Source: Acidovorax sp. A79
GTDB lineage: Bacteria; Pseudomonadota; Gammaproteobacteria; Burkholderiales; Burkholderiaceae_C
Length of the DNA stretch: 64,000 nt
Direction of reading: 5' to 3'
Assembly (NCBI RefSeq): GCF_041154505.1
Contig: NZ_AP028672.1
Span: 4,876,501 to 4,940,500 of the forward strand
Below the pieces are notes generated by a model, which did no database searches, was not told where the DNA came from, and saw only the letters and a program-made list of their open reading frames with translations. The position numbers and the translations under genes were made by a program. Within the stretch, counting starts at the first letter, position 1. Each line of letters opens with the position of its first letter. Positions 35,293 through 45,613 of this stretch are shown here, one piece after another.

Positions 35293-36339
35293 TCAGCACA
35301 GCGCCAGTGCCTCCAGGCAATTTCGTCGGTGCGCCGCACCCGTGTCCGGGGCGATCTCGACACCCGGCAGGCGCAGGCCATAGTCCAGCCCCAGCCGGTC
35401 GGCCTGCAGCACCCAGGCGGCCAGGCGTGAGATGCGGGCTTCGTGGTCGGGCAGCGAGGCGCGGGCCAGGTCCAGCCACAGTTCGTGCCGTTGGGCTTGC
35501 TGGGCGTCGCGGCTGACCAGGTCGTCCGTGCCGGTGCCCAGCGATTTGGCGGCCTTCTTCCAGACCACGAGCTTGAGCGGGTCGCCCCGGCGGTAGGCGC
35601 GCACGCCGTCGAATTCGCCAATGCCCTGCGTGGGCGTGTTGCCGGCGCCGCCCGCGCGCGGTTCGCCGGTCGGCAGCGGCGGTGCCGGGGTCTCGGGCGC
35701 GGGGTAGACCAGCACCTGGGCCGCGGGCCGCCAGTAGGTCCAGACGCGGAAGGTGCCGAGCGGAAAGCGCGTCTCGGCCGTCAGCGTGGGCACGCGGTGC
35801 AGGCCCCGGCGCGGGGGCTTGAAAGCGACCTGCACGCTCGACTGGCCCTGCGCGGGCACGTCGGTCCAGGCCCAGTGGTGTGCCTCCTTGCCCGTGCCGT
35901 GCACCGACAGGGCGATGCCGTAGCGCGGCGTCTTGCGCTCGCTGGACAGCTGGATGTCAAACGCCGTGCTGGTGCCCATGAAGTGTGGCTCGGGCGCCTT
36001 CAGGTGCAGCGTGAGGCCGCGCAGGTTGGCGTGGCAGATGTGCATGCCCACCACGGCGCTGCCCGCCAGCAGAAAGGTCAGCAGGTAGCCCAGGTTGAGC
36101 TGGTAGTTGATGGACGCGATGAGCAGCACGATGAGCGTCAATGCCAGCATCCAGCCCGAGCCGGTGGGCAGGATGTAGACATTGCGCTGCGTGAGCGCGA
36201 GCGTGTCGCTCAGCGGCAGGCGCGCCTGCCACCAGCGCTGGAAGCGGCGGCGCAGTGGCGCAAGCGGGCTCACCCGGGCCAGGATGGCGCGCCAGCCCCC
36301 GGTCGGGCGGAGCGTGGCGGGGGGATGGGCGGCTGTCAT
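35293..36339 (-). CDS. DUF58 domain protein
   Basis: A 348-residue protein with two membrane helices near residues 60-110 (MLALTLIVLLIASINYQLNLGYLLTFLLAGSAVVGMHI) and a C-terminal DUF58 region (GIGEFDGVRAYRRGDPLKLVVWKKAAKS). DUF58 proteins travel with MoxR ATPases and resemble von Willebrand factor A folds; the biochemical role is not established. Its start (36339) is one base past the moxR stop. In Proteobacteria it is usually followed by the transglutaminase, as here. Confidence 0.88.
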   Translation of the reverse strand: MTAAHPPATLRPTGGWRAILARVSPLAPLRRRFQRWWQARLPLSDTLALTQRNVYILPTGSGWMLALTLIVLLIASINYQLNLGYLLTFLLAGSAVVGMHICHANLRGLTLHLKAPEPHFMGTSTAFDIQLSSERKTPRYGIALSVHGTGKEAHHWAWTDVPAQGQSSVQVAFKPPRRGLHRVPTLTAETRFPLGTFRVWTYWRPAAQVLVYPAPETPAPPLPTGEPRAGGAGNTPTQGIGEFDGVRAYRRGDPLKLVVWKKAAKSLGTGTDDLVSRDAQQAQRHELWLDLARASLPDHEARISRLAAWVLQADRLGLDYGLRLPGVEIAPDTGAAHRRNCLEALALC

Positions 36340-36340
36340 T

Positions 36341-37267
<927 letters not shown>

Positions 37268-37321
37268 GGCGCGACGTTATCCGAAAACTATCCAAAAAAA
37301 TACGAGACACGGGGATTGACT

Positions 37322-38275
37322 GTGAGCAAGACGGGCTATTTCACCCATCGGGATTGTTGGAAGCACGAGATGGGCCCGGGCCACCCAGAATGCCCCGAAA
37401 GGCTCGATGCCATCGAAGACCGCTTGCTGGTCACCGGGGTGGGCGATGCGCTGGAGCGCTACGAGGCCCCCGAGGCCTCGCTGGCCGACATCGAGCTGGC
37501 GCATGGCCGCATGCACATCGCGGCGCTGCGGGGCCTGTCCGACCGGCTCAACGAAGAGCTGATGGCGGGCGGCCCGAGCTACGCGCAGATCGACACAGAC
37601 ACCTCCATCAACGCCCACACCTGGAAGGCGTCGCTGCGCGCCGCGGGTGCCGCGCTGGCCGCCACCGATGCGGTGATGGCCGGCGAGGTCGAGAACGCGT
37701 TCTGCTCCGTGCGTCCGCCCGGGCACCATGCGTGCCGCGACAAGGCCATGGGTTTTTGCTTCTTCAACAACGTGGCGGTGGCCGCCAAATATGCGCTGCA
37801 GCGCTACAACCTGCAGCGCGTGGCGGTGGTGGACTTCGATGTGCACCACGGCAATGGCACCGAGGACATCCTGGCGGGCGACCCGCGCGCGCTGATGGTC
37901 AGCATCTTCCAGCACCCGTTCTACCCGTACAGCGGCGACCAGGACCCGGCCCCCAACATGGTCAACGTGCCCGTGCCGGCGTACACCCGTGGCATGGACA
38001 TCCGCGAGATCATCGAGATGATGTGGATGCCGCGCCTGGAGGCCTTCAAGCCCGAGATGATCTTCGTCTCCGCCGGCTTCGACGGCCACCGCGAGGACGA
38101 CATGGGCCAGCTGGGCCTGACCGAGCAGGACTACGCCTGGATCACCCAGCGGGTCAAGGACGTGGCGCGGCGCTATTCCCAGGGCCGCATCGTGTCGTGC
38201 CTGGAGGGCGGCTATGTGATGGGGCCGCTGGCGCGCAGCGTGGAGGCGCATCTGCGCGTCCTGGCTGATCTTTGA
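37322..38275 (+). CDS. Histone-deacetylase-family amidohydrolase
   Basis: A 317-residue zinc-dependent deacetylase of the class II HDAC / AcuC / acetylpolyamine amidohydrolase family. Visible are RPPGHHACRDKAMGFCFFNNVAVAA (paired active-site His), VDFDVHHGNGTEDIL (zinc ligands Asp and His) and FVSAGFDGHREDDMG (third ligand Asp). The likely start is GTG at 37322, giving MSKTGYFTHRDC; no in-frame ATG fits the family N-terminus. Substrate could be acetylated polyamine or protein lysine. A gene-end repeat follows directly. Confidence 0.9.
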   Translation: MSKTGYFTHRDCWKHEMGPGHPECPERLDAIEDRLLVTGVGDALERYEAPEASLADIELAHGRMHIAALRGLSDRLNEELMAGGPSYAQIDTDTSINAHTWKASLRAAGAALAATDAVMAGEVENAFCSVRPPGHHACRDKAMGFCFFNNVAVAAKYALQRYNLQRVAVVDFDVHHGNGTEDILAGDPRALMVSIFQHPFYPYSGDQDPAPNMVNVPVPAYTRGMDIREIIEMMWMPRLEAFKPEMIFVSAGFDGHREDDMGQLGLTEQDYAWITQRVKDVARRYSQGRIVSCLEGGYVMGPLARSVEAHLRVLADL

Positions 38276-38276
38276 C

Positions 38277-38363
38277 TCCCCCTGAGCCGCCTGCGGCGTC
38301 TTCCCCCTGAGGGGGACGCCACCCGTGGCCTGGCGAAGCCCGTTCCACGGTGGCACTGGCCTC
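38277..38363 (+). repeat. Gene-end interspersed repeat, copy 4
   Basis: Two bases after the stop codon: CCCCCTGAGCCGCCTGCGGC, GTCTTCCCCCTGAGGGGGAC hairpin, GCCACCCGTGGCCTGGCGAA, and GCCCGTTCCACGGTGGCACTGG. It is complete and matches copy 2 in order and content. Confidence 0.8.
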
Positions 38364-38415
38364 ATGCGCGCCTGTTTCAAACGCCCCTCGCATTGCTGTG
38401 CACAGGAGAAACAAC

Positions 38416-39207
38416 ATGACGATTCCGAATTCTGACGAGCTGCTGCTGATCACCCGTGATACGCGCGGTGTGATCACCCTCACTTTGAACGACCCTGCAC
38501 GCTTCAATGCGTTGGGCTCTGAAATGCTGACAGCCCTGCAACAGGCGCTGGACGAAGCGCACCGCGACGAATCTGTGCGCGTGGTGGTGCTGGCCGCAGC
38601 GGGCAAGGCCTTCTGTGCCGGGCACAACCTCAAGGACATGGCGGCGAACCCGGAGCTGGCGTACTACCAGAAGCTGTTTGCCCAATGCAGCCGCATGATG
38701 CTCACCATCCACAAGCTGCCCGTGCCCGTGGTCGCCAGGGTGCAGGGCATGGCGACGGCGGCGGGCTGCCAGCTGGTGGCGCAGTGCGACCTGGCCGTGT
38801 CGGCCGACAGCGCGAGTTTTGCCACCAGCGGCATCCACTACGGCCTGTTCTGCGCGACGCCCAGCGTGCCGCTGGTGCGCAATGTGCCCGCCAAGCGGGC
38901 GATGGAAATGTTGCTCACCGGCGATTTCATCGATGCCCCCACCGCGCTGGCACAGGGCCTGGTGAACCGCGTGGTGCCCGCCGATGCGCTGGACGCCGAG
39001 GTGGAGATGCTGGTGCAGTCCATCCTGCAAAAGCCCCGCGTGGCCGTGGCCATGGGCAAGGCGCTGGTGTACCAGCAGCGCGAGCTGGGCATGGATGCCG
39101 CCTACCAGCTGGCGGGCCAGGCCATGGCCACCAACATGATGGACGAGGCCGCGCAGGAGGGCGCGCGCGCCTTTGCGGAAAAACGCCAGCCCCGCTGGAA
39201 GCGCTGA
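38416..39207 (+). CDS. Enoyl-CoA hydratase/isomerase family protein
   Basis: A 263-residue crotonase-family enzyme. VITLTLNDPARFNALGSEM, AAGKAFCAGHNLKDM (oxyanion hole), and VQGMATAAGCQLVAQCDLAVSADSASFATSGIHYGLFC are typical. The position that carries the first catalytic Glu in hydratases is not obvious in the CAT/SGIHYG segment, and it resembles ECHDC3-type members, so hydration of enoyl-CoA is not certain. AGGAG stands before the ATG at 38416. It is followed 12 nt later by the mechanosensitive channel gene. Confidence 0.85.
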   Translation: MTIPNSDELLLITRDTRGVITLTLNDPARFNALGSEMLTALQQALDEAHRDESVRVVVLAAAGKAFCAGHNLKDMAANPELAYYQKLFAQCSRMMLTIHKLPVPVVARVQGMATAAGCQLVAQCDLAVSADSASFATSGIHYGLFCATPSVPLVRNVPAKRAMEMLLTGDFIDAPTALAQGLVNRVVPADALDAEVEMLVQSILQKPRVAVAMGKALVYQQRELGMDAAYQLAGQAMATNMMDEAAQEGARAFAEKRQPRWKR

Positions 39208-39218
39208 GGATCGCCACG

Positions 39219-40547
39219 ATGGACAAGCCGATGCTCGACGATGTGGGCCTGTGGGTGCAGTCCTTCCTCAGCCCGACGGTGCTGGTGGAGCTGGCGGCCT
39301 TGGCGGGGTGCGTCGCCCTGGCCTGGGGCCTGGTCTCGCTGCTGCAGCGGGGCCTGCACCGGGGCGATCCACGCTCCATTCTGTTTGGCACCCGCATCGT
39401 GGATGGCGCGCTGTTTCCGCTGGTGCTGCTGAGCCTGGCCTATGTGGCGCGCACGCTGCTGCACCACTGGGTGGCGCTGGCCGCCTTCAAGCTGGCGATC
39501 CCGGTGCTGGTGGCGCTGGTGGTGATCCGCATTGGCGTGAAGGTGCTGCAGGTGGCATACCCGGACGCTGCCTGGGTGCGGCCCATCGAACGCTCCATCT
39601 CCTGGCTGGCCTGGCTGGGCATGGTGCTCTGGGTCACGGGACTGCTGCCGCTGGTGCTGGAGGAGCTGGACCAGATCCACTGGAAGGTAGGGGGCGCGAC
39701 GCTGTCGGTGCGCACCATCATCGAAGGCGCGCTGACCGCCGGTGCGGTGCTGCTCATCGCGCTGTGGATCTCCGCCGCCATCGAGTCGCGCCTTCTGCGC
39801 TCGGCCACGGGGGCGGAACTGTCGCTGCGCAAGGCGGTGAGCAATGCCGTGCGGGCGCTGTTGATCTTCGTCGGGCTCATCATGGCGCTGTCGGCCGTGG
39901 GCATCGACCTGACGGCGCTGTCGGTGCTGGGTGGTGCCGTGGGCGTGGGCATCGGCTTTGGCCTGCAGAAGCTGGCGTCCAACTACGTGAGCGGGTTCGT
40001 CATCCTGGCCGAGCGCAGCATGCGCATCGGCGACAACGTGCGCGTCGACAATTTCGAAGGCCGCATCACCAACATCAATGCGCGCTACACCGTGGTGCGT
40101 TCGTCCACGGGGCGCGAGTCCATCGTGCCCAATGAAATGCTGATCACCCAGCGGGTGGAAAACCTGTCATTGGCCGACCCCCGCGTGTGGCTGTCGACCG
40201 TGGTGAGCGTGGCCTACGAAAGCGACGTGGACCTGGTGACCCGGCTTCTCGCGGACGCCGCGCTGGCCAGCAGCCGGGTGCTGCGCGATCCCGCCCCCAG
40301 CGTGGCCCTCTCGGCGTTTGGGGCCGACGGGCTGGAGTTCACGGTCGGCTTCTGGATCGCCGACCCCGAGAACGGCTCACTGGGCCTGCGCTCGGAGATC
40401 AACCGCGCCATCCTGAGCGCCTTGCGCGCCCACCAGATCGAGATTCCCTACCCCCAGCGGGTCATGCACGTGCAGGTCGAAGGGGGGCTGGCGGCGGCGC
40501 TGTCACCCGGCGCGCCAGCGGCGCCTGGGGCTGCCACCGCGCGGTGA
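39219..40547 (+). CDS. MscS-family mechanosensitive channel
   Basis: A 442-residue membrane protein. The N-terminal half has four to five helices; the pore helix and beta domain are seen in LSAVGIDLTALSVLGGAVGVGIGFGLQKLASNYVSGFVILAERSMRIGDNVRVDNFEGRI, then RYTVVRSSTGRESIVPNEMLI. This is the MscS core with additional N-terminal helices. It would release solutes on hypo-osmotic shock. GAGGATCG precedes the ATG. Confidence 0.9.
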   Translation: MDKPMLDDVGLWVQSFLSPTVLVELAALAGCVALAWGLVSLLQRGLHRGDPRSILFGTRIVDGALFPLVLLSLAYVARTLLHHWVALAAFKLAIPVLVALVVIRIGVKVLQVAYPDAAWVRPIERSISWLAWLGMVLWVTGLLPLVLEELDQIHWKVGGATLSVRTIIEGALTAGAVLLIALWISAAIESRLLRSATGAELSLRKAVSNAVRALLIFVGLIMALSAVGIDLTALSVLGGAVGVGIGFGLQKLASNYVSGFVILAERSMRIGDNVRVDNFEGRITNINARYTVVRSSTGRESIVPNEMLITQRVENLSLADPRVWLSTVVSVAYESDVDLVTRLLADAALASSRVLRDPAPSVALSAFGADGLEFTVGFWIADPENGSLGLRSEINRAILSALRAHQIEIPYPQRVMHVQVEGGLAAALSPGAPAAPGAATAR

Positions 40548-40596
40548 CCGGGCCCCGGGGGCCGCGAACGGGGGTGCCGCATGCGACAGCAGACTC

Positions 40597-40627
40597 TAGA
40601 CAGGCGCCCGGTGCACTCGCCTATAAT
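40597..40627 (+). promoter_or_regulatory. Candidate sigma-70 promoter of etfBA
   Basis: A perfect TATAAT at 40622-40627 has TAGACA at 40597-40602 upstream with a 19-base spacer, longer than ideal. It lies about 140 bases before etfB. Just downstream, a dyad around ACGATCGT (AAG-ACGATCGT-CTT) could be an operator. Confidence 0.5.
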
Positions 40628-40721
40628 CGACAAAAAGCACGATCGTTCTTTTTTTGGAATCGTGAGGTCTGTGTTCCGGCCCCGTAGCGCTTTCGTTGCA
40701 GTGCGGCATAGAATGTTCTAG

Positions 40722-40737
40722 TTTACGTAAACGTCAA
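40722..40737 (+). promoter_or_regulatory. LiuR-like operator upstream of etfB
   Basis: TTTACGTAAACGTCAA is a dyad of form TTnACGT-nn-ACGTnAA, 30 bases before the etfB start. It matches my recollection of the operator of LiuR, the MerR-family regulator of branched-chain amino-acid and fatty-acid degradation genes in proteobacteria. No LiuR gene is in the window. Confidence 0.55.
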
Positions 40738-40767
40738 TTCAACCAACTCTATCTAGGAGCCGCAGCA

Positions 40768-41517
40768 ATGAAGGTCTTGGTCCCTGTCAAGCGCGTGGTG
40801 GACTACAACGTGAAGGTCCGCGTGAAGTCGGACAACACGGGTGTGGACATCGCCAACGTGAAGATGAGCATGAACCCCTTTGACGAAATCGCCGTCGAAG
40901 AGGCCGTGCGCCTGAAAGAAAAAGGCCTGGTGACCGAAGTCATCGCTGTCTCGTGTGGCGTGGCCCAGTGCCAGGAAACCCTGCGCACCGCCATGGCCAT
41001 CGGCGCCGACCGCGCCATCCTGGTGGAAACCGACGTCGAGTTGCAGCCTCTCGCCGTGGCCAAGATCCTGAAGGCCCTGGTGGACAAGGAGCAGCCCGGC
41101 CTTGTGATCCTGGGCAAGCAAGCCATCGACGACGACGCCAACCAGACCGGCCAGATGCTGGCGGCCCTGGCCGACCTGCCCCAGGCGACCTTCGCCAGCA
41201 AGGTCGAGCTGTCGGCCGACAAGGTCAGCGTGACGCGTGAAGTGGACGGCGGCCTGGAAACCCTGGCCTTGACCCTTCCAGCGGTCATCACGACCGACCT
41301 GCGCCTGAACGAGCCCCGCTACGTCACCTTGCCCAACATCATGAAGGCCAAGAAGAAGCAGCTCGATACCGTCAAGCCCGAAGACCTCGGCGTGGACGTG
41401 GCTCCGCGCCTGAAGACCCTGAAGGTCACCGAGCCCGCCAAGCGTGGCGCGGGCGTGAAGGTGGCCGACGTGGCCGCCCTGGTCGAGAAACTCAAGAACG
41501 AAGCGAAGGTGATCTAA
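40768..41517 (+). CDS. etfB: Electron transfer flavoprotein beta subunit
   Basis: A 249-residue ETF beta subunit. [20 protein letters not shown] is the family start; [21 protein letters not shown] and [21 protein letters not shown] follow. With EtfA it takes electrons from acyl-CoA dehydrogenases and passes them to ETF-ubiquinone oxidoreductase. TAGGAG lies 8-9 nt before the ATG. etfA starts on the base after its stop. Confidence 0.96.
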   Translation: MKVLVPVKRVVDYNVKVRVKSDNTGVDIANVKMSMNPFDEIAVEEAVRLKEKGLVTEVIAVSCGVAQCQETLRTAMAIGADRAILVETDVELQPLAVAKILKALVDKEQPGLVILGKQAIDDDANQTGQMLAALADLPQATFASKVELSADKVSVTREVDGGLETLALTLPAVITTDLRLNEPRYVTLPNIMKAKKKQLDTVKPEDLGVDVAPRLKTLKVTEPAKRGAGVKVADVAALVEKLKNEAKVI

Positions 41518-42450
41518 ATGTCGGTACTCGTTATTGCTGAACACGACAACGCGTCCATCAAGGGCGCCACCCTGAACACCGTGACCGCCGCCGTGGCCTG
41601 CGGTGGCGACGTGCACGTGCTGGTCGCCGGCCACAATGCAGGCGCTGCCGCAGCCGCCGCGGGCCAGATCGCTGGCGTCGCCAAGGTCATCCATGCTGAC
41701 GCGCCCGGCCTGGAACACAGCCTAGCAGAAAACGTCGCCGCGCAAGTCCTGGCCATCGCCTCGAACTACAGCCACATCCTGTTCCCCGCCACCGCCAGCG
41801 GCAAGAACGTGGCGCCCCGCGTGGCCGCCAAGCTCGACGTGGCCCAGATCAGCGACATCACCAAGGTGGTCGCCGCCGACACCTTCGAGCGCCCCATCTA
41901 CGCGGGCAACGCCATCGCCACCGTGCAAAGCGCCGACAGCGTGAAGATCATCACCGTGCGCACCACCGGCTTTGACGCCGCAGCCGCCACCGGTGGCTCT
42001 GCCGCCGTCGAAACCGCTGCTGCTACCGCTGATGCCGGCAAGAGCACCTTCGTGGGCAGTGAAATCGCCAAGAGCGACCGCCCCGAACTGACCGCCGCCA
42101 AGATCATCGTCTCTGGTGGCCGGGCGCTGGGCAGCAAGGAAAAGTTCGACGAAGTGATGACCCCGCTGGCCGACAAGCTGGGTGCCGCCCTGGGCGCCAG
42201 CCGCGCCGCGGTGGACGCGGGCTACGCGCCAAACGACTGGCAAGTGGGCCAGACCGGCAAGATCGTGGCGCCCCAGCTGTACATCGCCGCCGGCATCTCG
42301 GGAGCGATCCAGCATTTGGCGGGCATGAAGGACTCCAAGGTGATCGTGGCGATCAACAAGGACCCCGAGGCACCGATCTTCAGCGTGGCCGACTACGGCC
42401 TGGAAGCCGACCTGTTCACGGCCGTGCCAGAGCTGGTCAAGGCCCTGTAA
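41518..42450 (+). CDS. etfA: Electron transfer flavoprotein alpha subunit
   Basis: A 310-residue ETF alpha subunit. The N-terminal domain opens [21 protein letters not shown]; the C-terminal FAD-binding domain has [75 protein letters not shown]. It abuts etfB directly and is followed by an intrinsic terminator at 42469-42497. Confidence 0.96.
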   Translation: MSVLVIAEHDNASIKGATLNTVTAAVACGGDVHVLVAGHNAGAAAAAAGQIAGVAKVIHADAPGLEHSLAENVAAQVLAIASNYSHILFPATASGKNVAPRVAAKLDVAQISDITKVVAADTFERPIYAGNAIATVQSADSVKIITVRTTGFDAAAATGGSAAVETAAATADAGKSTFVGSEIAKSDRPELTAAKIIVSGGRALGSKEKFDEVMTPLADKLGAALGASRAAVDAGYAPNDWQVGQTGKIVAPQLYIAAGISGAIQHLAGMKDSKVIVAINKDPEAPIFSVADYGLEADLFTAVPELVKAL

Positions 42451-42468
42451 GAACGCCACCGTGCACAC

Positions 42469-42497
42469 AAAGGCATCGCTCGCGATGCCTTTTTTTT
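42469..42497 (+). terminator. Intrinsic terminator of etfBA
   Basis: AAGGCATCGC pairs with GCGATGCCTT around a TC loop and runs into eight T. It separates etfBA from the acyl-CoA dehydrogenase gene 24 bases later, which may depend on read-through or its own promoter. Confidence 0.92.
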
Positions 42498-42520
42498 GAC
42501 GAAATTCCCCGGAGACACCC

Positions 42521-44311
42521 ATGAGCTACACCGCCCCCCTCAAGGACATGCTGTTCGCCATCGAGCACCTGGCCAACATTGAACAGATCGCGCAGATCCC
42601 CGGCTTTGAAGACGCAGGCCTGGACACGGCCGCCGCCGTGTTGGAAGAGTGCGCCAAGTTCAACGAAGGGGTGCTGTCTCCGCTCAATTTCGAAGGCGAC
42701 AAGAACCCGTCGAGCTGGAAAGACGGTGTCGTCACCACCACCCCCGGCTTCAAGGAAGCCTTCCGCCAGTACGGCGAAGGCGGCTGGCAGGGGTTGCAGC
42801 ATCCGGCCGACTTTGGCGGCCAGGGCCTGCCCAAGACCATCGGCGCGGCCTGCATCGAGATGACCAACAGCGCCAACATGAGCTTCGCGCTGTGCCCGCT
42901 GCTCACCGACGGCGCCATCGAGGCGCTGCTCACGGCCGGCAGTGACGAGCTCAAGGCCACGTACCTGGAAAAGCTGGTGACGGGCGAATGGACCGGCACC
43001 ATGAACCTGACCGAACCCCAGGCGGGCTCGGACCTGGCCCTGGTGCGCACGCGTGCCGAACCCCAGCCCGACGGCACCTACAAGATCTTCGGCACCAAGA
43101 TCTTCATCACCTATGGTGAACACGACATGGCCGAGAACATCGTGCACCTGGTGCTGGCACGGGTGGCGGGCGCGCCCGATGGCGTGAAGGGCATCAGCCT
43201 GTTCGTGGTGCCCAAATTCATGGTCAACCAGGACGGCAGCCTGGGCGCGCGCAACGACGCGCACTGCGTGAGCATCGAGCACAAGCTGGGCATCAAGGCA
43301 TCGCCCACGGCGGTGCTGCAGTTCGGCGACCACGGCGGTGCGGTGGGCTACCTGGTGGGCCAGGAAAACCGCGGCCTCGAATACATGTTCATCATGATGA
43401 ACGCAGCCCGTTACGCCGTGGGCATGCAGGGCATCGCGATCTCCGAGCGCGCCTACCAGAAGGCCGTGCAGTACGCCAAGGACCGCGTGCAAAGCCGCCC
43501 CGTGGACGGCAGCATCAACGCCAGCGCCGCCATCATTCACCATCCCGATGTGAAGCGCATGCTCATGACCATGCGCGCCACCGTGGAGGGCTGCCGCGCC
43601 ATGGCCACGGTGGCGGCTGCTGCGTTCGATGCCGCCCACCACCACCCCGATGCCGAGACGCGCAAGCAGAACCAGGCCTTCTACGAATTCATGGTGCCGC
43701 TGGTCAAGGGCTACAGCACCGAGACCAGCCTGGAGGTGACCAGCCTGGGCGTGCAAGTGCATGGCGGCATGGGTTTCATCGAAGAAACCGGCGCGGCGCA
43801 GTACTACCGCGACGCCAAGATCCTGACCATCTACGAAGGCACCACCGCCATCCAGGCGAATGACCTCGTGGGCCGCAAGACGGCACGCGATGGGGGCCAG
43901 GTGGCCAAGGGCATCGCCGCGCAGATCGAGACCACCGAAGGCGAGCTGCTGGCCAGCGGCACCCCGGCCGCACTGGCCGTGGCCAGGCGCCTGACGGCCG
44001 CGCGCAAGGCGCTGCTCGACGTGATCGACTTCGTGGCCGGTGGCACCAAGGCCCAGCCCAACGCCGTGTTCGCGGGCAGCGTGCCCTACCTGATGCTGGC
44101 AGGCAACGTGGTGGCGGGCTGGCAGCTGGCGCGCAGCCTGCTGGTGGCACAGGACCTGTTGCACAAGGGACAGGACGCAGCCTTCATGCGCGCAAAAATC
44201 ACCACGGCCCAGTTCTATGCCGAGCACATCCTGGTGAAGGCACCGGGGCTGCGCGACAGCATCGTGGACGGCGCCGCCAGCGTGACCGAACTGGCGCTGG
44301 ACGCCTTTTGA
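42521..44311 (+). CDS. Acyl-CoA dehydrogenase, long (DmdC-like) type
   Basis: A 596-residue FAD-dependent acyl-CoA dehydrogenase of the long subfamily with an extra C-terminal region, the class that includes DmdC. Motifs: GTMNLTEPQAGSDLALVRT (flavin and substrate site), FGTKIFITYGEHDM, LGVQVHGGMGFIEETGAAQYYRDAKILTIYEGTTAIQANDLVGRK with the catalytic Glu in YEGTTAIQ. It would feed electrons to the ETF encoded just upstream. The acyl substrate is not deducible. Confidence 0.92.
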   Translation: MSYTAPLKDMLFAIEHLANIEQIAQIPGFEDAGLDTAAAVLEECAKFNEGVLSPLNFEGDKNPSSWKDGVVTTTPGFKEAFRQYGEGGWQGLQHPADFGGQGLPKTIGAACIEMTNSANMSFALCPLLTDGAIEALLTAGSDELKATYLEKLVTGEWTGTMNLTEPQAGSDLALVRTRAEPQPDGTYKIFGTKIFITYGEHDMAENIVHLVLARVAGAPDGVKGISLFVVPKFMVNQDGSLGARNDAHCVSIEHKLGIKASPTAVLQFGDHGGAVGYLVGQENRGLEYMFIMMNAARYAVGMQGIAISERAYQKAVQYAKDRVQSRPVDGSINASAAIIHHPDVKRMLMTMRATVEGCRAMATVAAAAFDAAHHHPDAETRKQNQAFYEFMVPLVKGYSTETSLEVTSLGVQVHGGMGFIEETGAAQYYRDAKILTIYEGTTAIQANDLVGRKTARDGGQVAKGIAAQIETTEGELLASGTPAALAVARRLTAARKALLDVIDFVAGGTKAQPNAVFAGSVPYLMLAGNVVAGWQLARSLLVAQDLLHKGQDAAFMRAKITTAQFYAEHILVKAPGLRDSIVDGAASVTELALDAF

Positions 44312-44363
44312 AGGTTGAGCGTGTTGTGAGGAGACTGACTGCCCGCAGAGCGGGCAGCTCATT

Positions 44364-44417
44364 GATATAAAAATGATAGCTGCTAGCGCTTGATGAATAA
44401 GCGCTAGAGCCCTATTT
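44364..44417 (+). repeat. GCTAT/AGCGCT interspersed repeat
   Basis: GATATAAAAATGATAGCTGC, then the clean dyad AGCGCTTGATGAATAAGCGCT and AGAGCCCTATTTC. It is one of the best preserved copies and lies between the acyl-CoA dehydrogenase and nitronate monooxygenase genes. Confidence 0.78.
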
Positions 44418-44449
44418 CATCCAAAAAACCTGTTCAGGAAGTTGTCGCC

Positions 44450-45403
44450 ATGTCCAAACTGCCTCCCGTGTTGCAAAACCTGTCGCTCCCCGTCATCGGC
44501 TCGCCGCTGTTCATCATCAGCAACCCCAAGCTCGTGATCGAGCAGTGCAAGGCGGGTGTGGTGGGCTCCATGCCCGCGCTCAATGCCCGCCCCGCCGAAC
44601 TGCTCGATGAATGGCTGGCCGAGATCACCGAGACCCTGGCGGCCTACAACAAGGCCCATCCCGACAAGCCCGCCGCGCCCTTCGCCATCAACCAGATCGT
44701 GCACAAGAGCAATGACCGGCTGGAGCACGACATGCAGGTGTGCGCCAAGTACAAGGTGCCGATCATCATCACCAGCCTGGGCGCGCGCGAGGACGTGAAC
44801 CAGGCCGTGCACGCCTGGGGCGGCGTGGTGCTGCACGACATCATCAACAACAAGTTTGCGCACAAGGCGATTGAAAAGGGCGCCGACGGCCTGATCGCCG
44901 TGGCCGCCGGTGCGGGTGGCCATGCGGGCGTGAAAAGCCCGTTCGCGCTGATCCAGGAGATCCGCCAGTGGTTCGACGGCCCCATCGCGCTGAGCGGCTC
45001 CATCGCCAGCGGCGACGCGGTGCTGGCGGCGCAGGCCATGGGCGCGGACTTCGGCTACATCGGCTCGGCCTTCATCGCCACGCACGAGGCCCGCGCCAGC
45101 GATGACTACAAGATGGCCATCGTGGAAGGCAGCTCGGACGACATCGTCTACAGCAACCTGTTCACCGGCGTGCACGGCAACTACCTGGCGCCGTCGATCC
45201 GCGCGGCGGGCATGGACCCCGACAACCTGCCCGAATCGGACCCGAGCAAGATGAACTTCGGCGGCGACGCGAAGAAGGCCTGGAAGGACATCTGGGGCTG
45301 CGGCCAGGGCATCGGCGCGATCAATGCGGTGACCAGCACCGCCGAGCTGGTGGCCCGGCTGCGCGCGGAGTACGAGGCTGCCCGGGCGCGCCTGAAGCTC
45401 TGA
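44450..45403 (+). CDS. Nitronate monooxygenase
   Basis: A 317-residue FMN-dependent enzyme of the nitronate monooxygenase (2-nitropropane dioxygenase) family. It opens with LSLPVIGSPLFIISNPKLVIEQCKAGVVGSMPALNAR; VAAGAGGHAGVKSPFALI is the conserved flavin motif; LSGSIASGDAVLAAQAMGADFGYIGSAFIAT is the C-terminal phosphate-binding part. It oxidises propionate-3-nitronate or similar nitronates, or acts as a related reductase. A long hairpin follows at 45425-45457. Confidence 0.9.
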   Translation: MSKLPPVLQNLSLPVIGSPLFIISNPKLVIEQCKAGVVGSMPALNARPAELLDEWLAEITETLAAYNKAHPDKPAAPFAINQIVHKSNDRLEHDMQVCAKYKVPIIITSLGAREDVNQAVHAWGGVVLHDIINNKFAHKAIEKGADGLIAVAAGAGGHAGVKSPFALIQEIRQWFDGPIALSGSIASGDAVLAAQAMGADFGYIGSAFIATHEARASDDYKMAIVEGSSDDIVYSNLFTGVHGNYLAPSIRAAGMDPDNLPESDPSKMNFGGDAKKAWKDIWGCGQGIGAINAVTSTAELVARLRAEYEAARARLKL

Positions 45404-45424
45404 TCCCCGGCGAGGCCTGCCTTG

Positions 45425-45457
45425 TGCGCCCGCAGCGTGCCATGCGCTGCGGGCGCA
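45425..45457 (+). terminator. Strong hairpin after nitronate monooxygenase
   Basis: TGCGCCCGCAGCG pairs perfectly over 13 bases with CGCTGCGGGCGCA around a 7-base loop, about 20 nt after the stop codon. The following GCCGTTTG is a poor U-run, so termination may be partial. Confidence 0.5.
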
Positions 45458-45613
45458 GCCGTTTGTGCGGCCCCGTGGGGCGGGTGTGGGCTGGTCGCGA
45501 CAGGGCAAACCCCCAATGGACGGCAGCGCAGCCCGTGGACAATGATGATGATTAATAACCAGATGGGTGCCACATCGTGTGGCGCCGTCCGTCATCGTCG
45601 CGGGGAAGGTGCC

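Noticed and set aside
42437..44362. A long open frame (641 codons) antisense to the acyl-CoA dehydrogenase
   Set aside because: It is the mirror of a well-conserved gene in high-GC DNA. The translation is His/Gly/Gln-rich low-complexity sequence with no recognisable domain.
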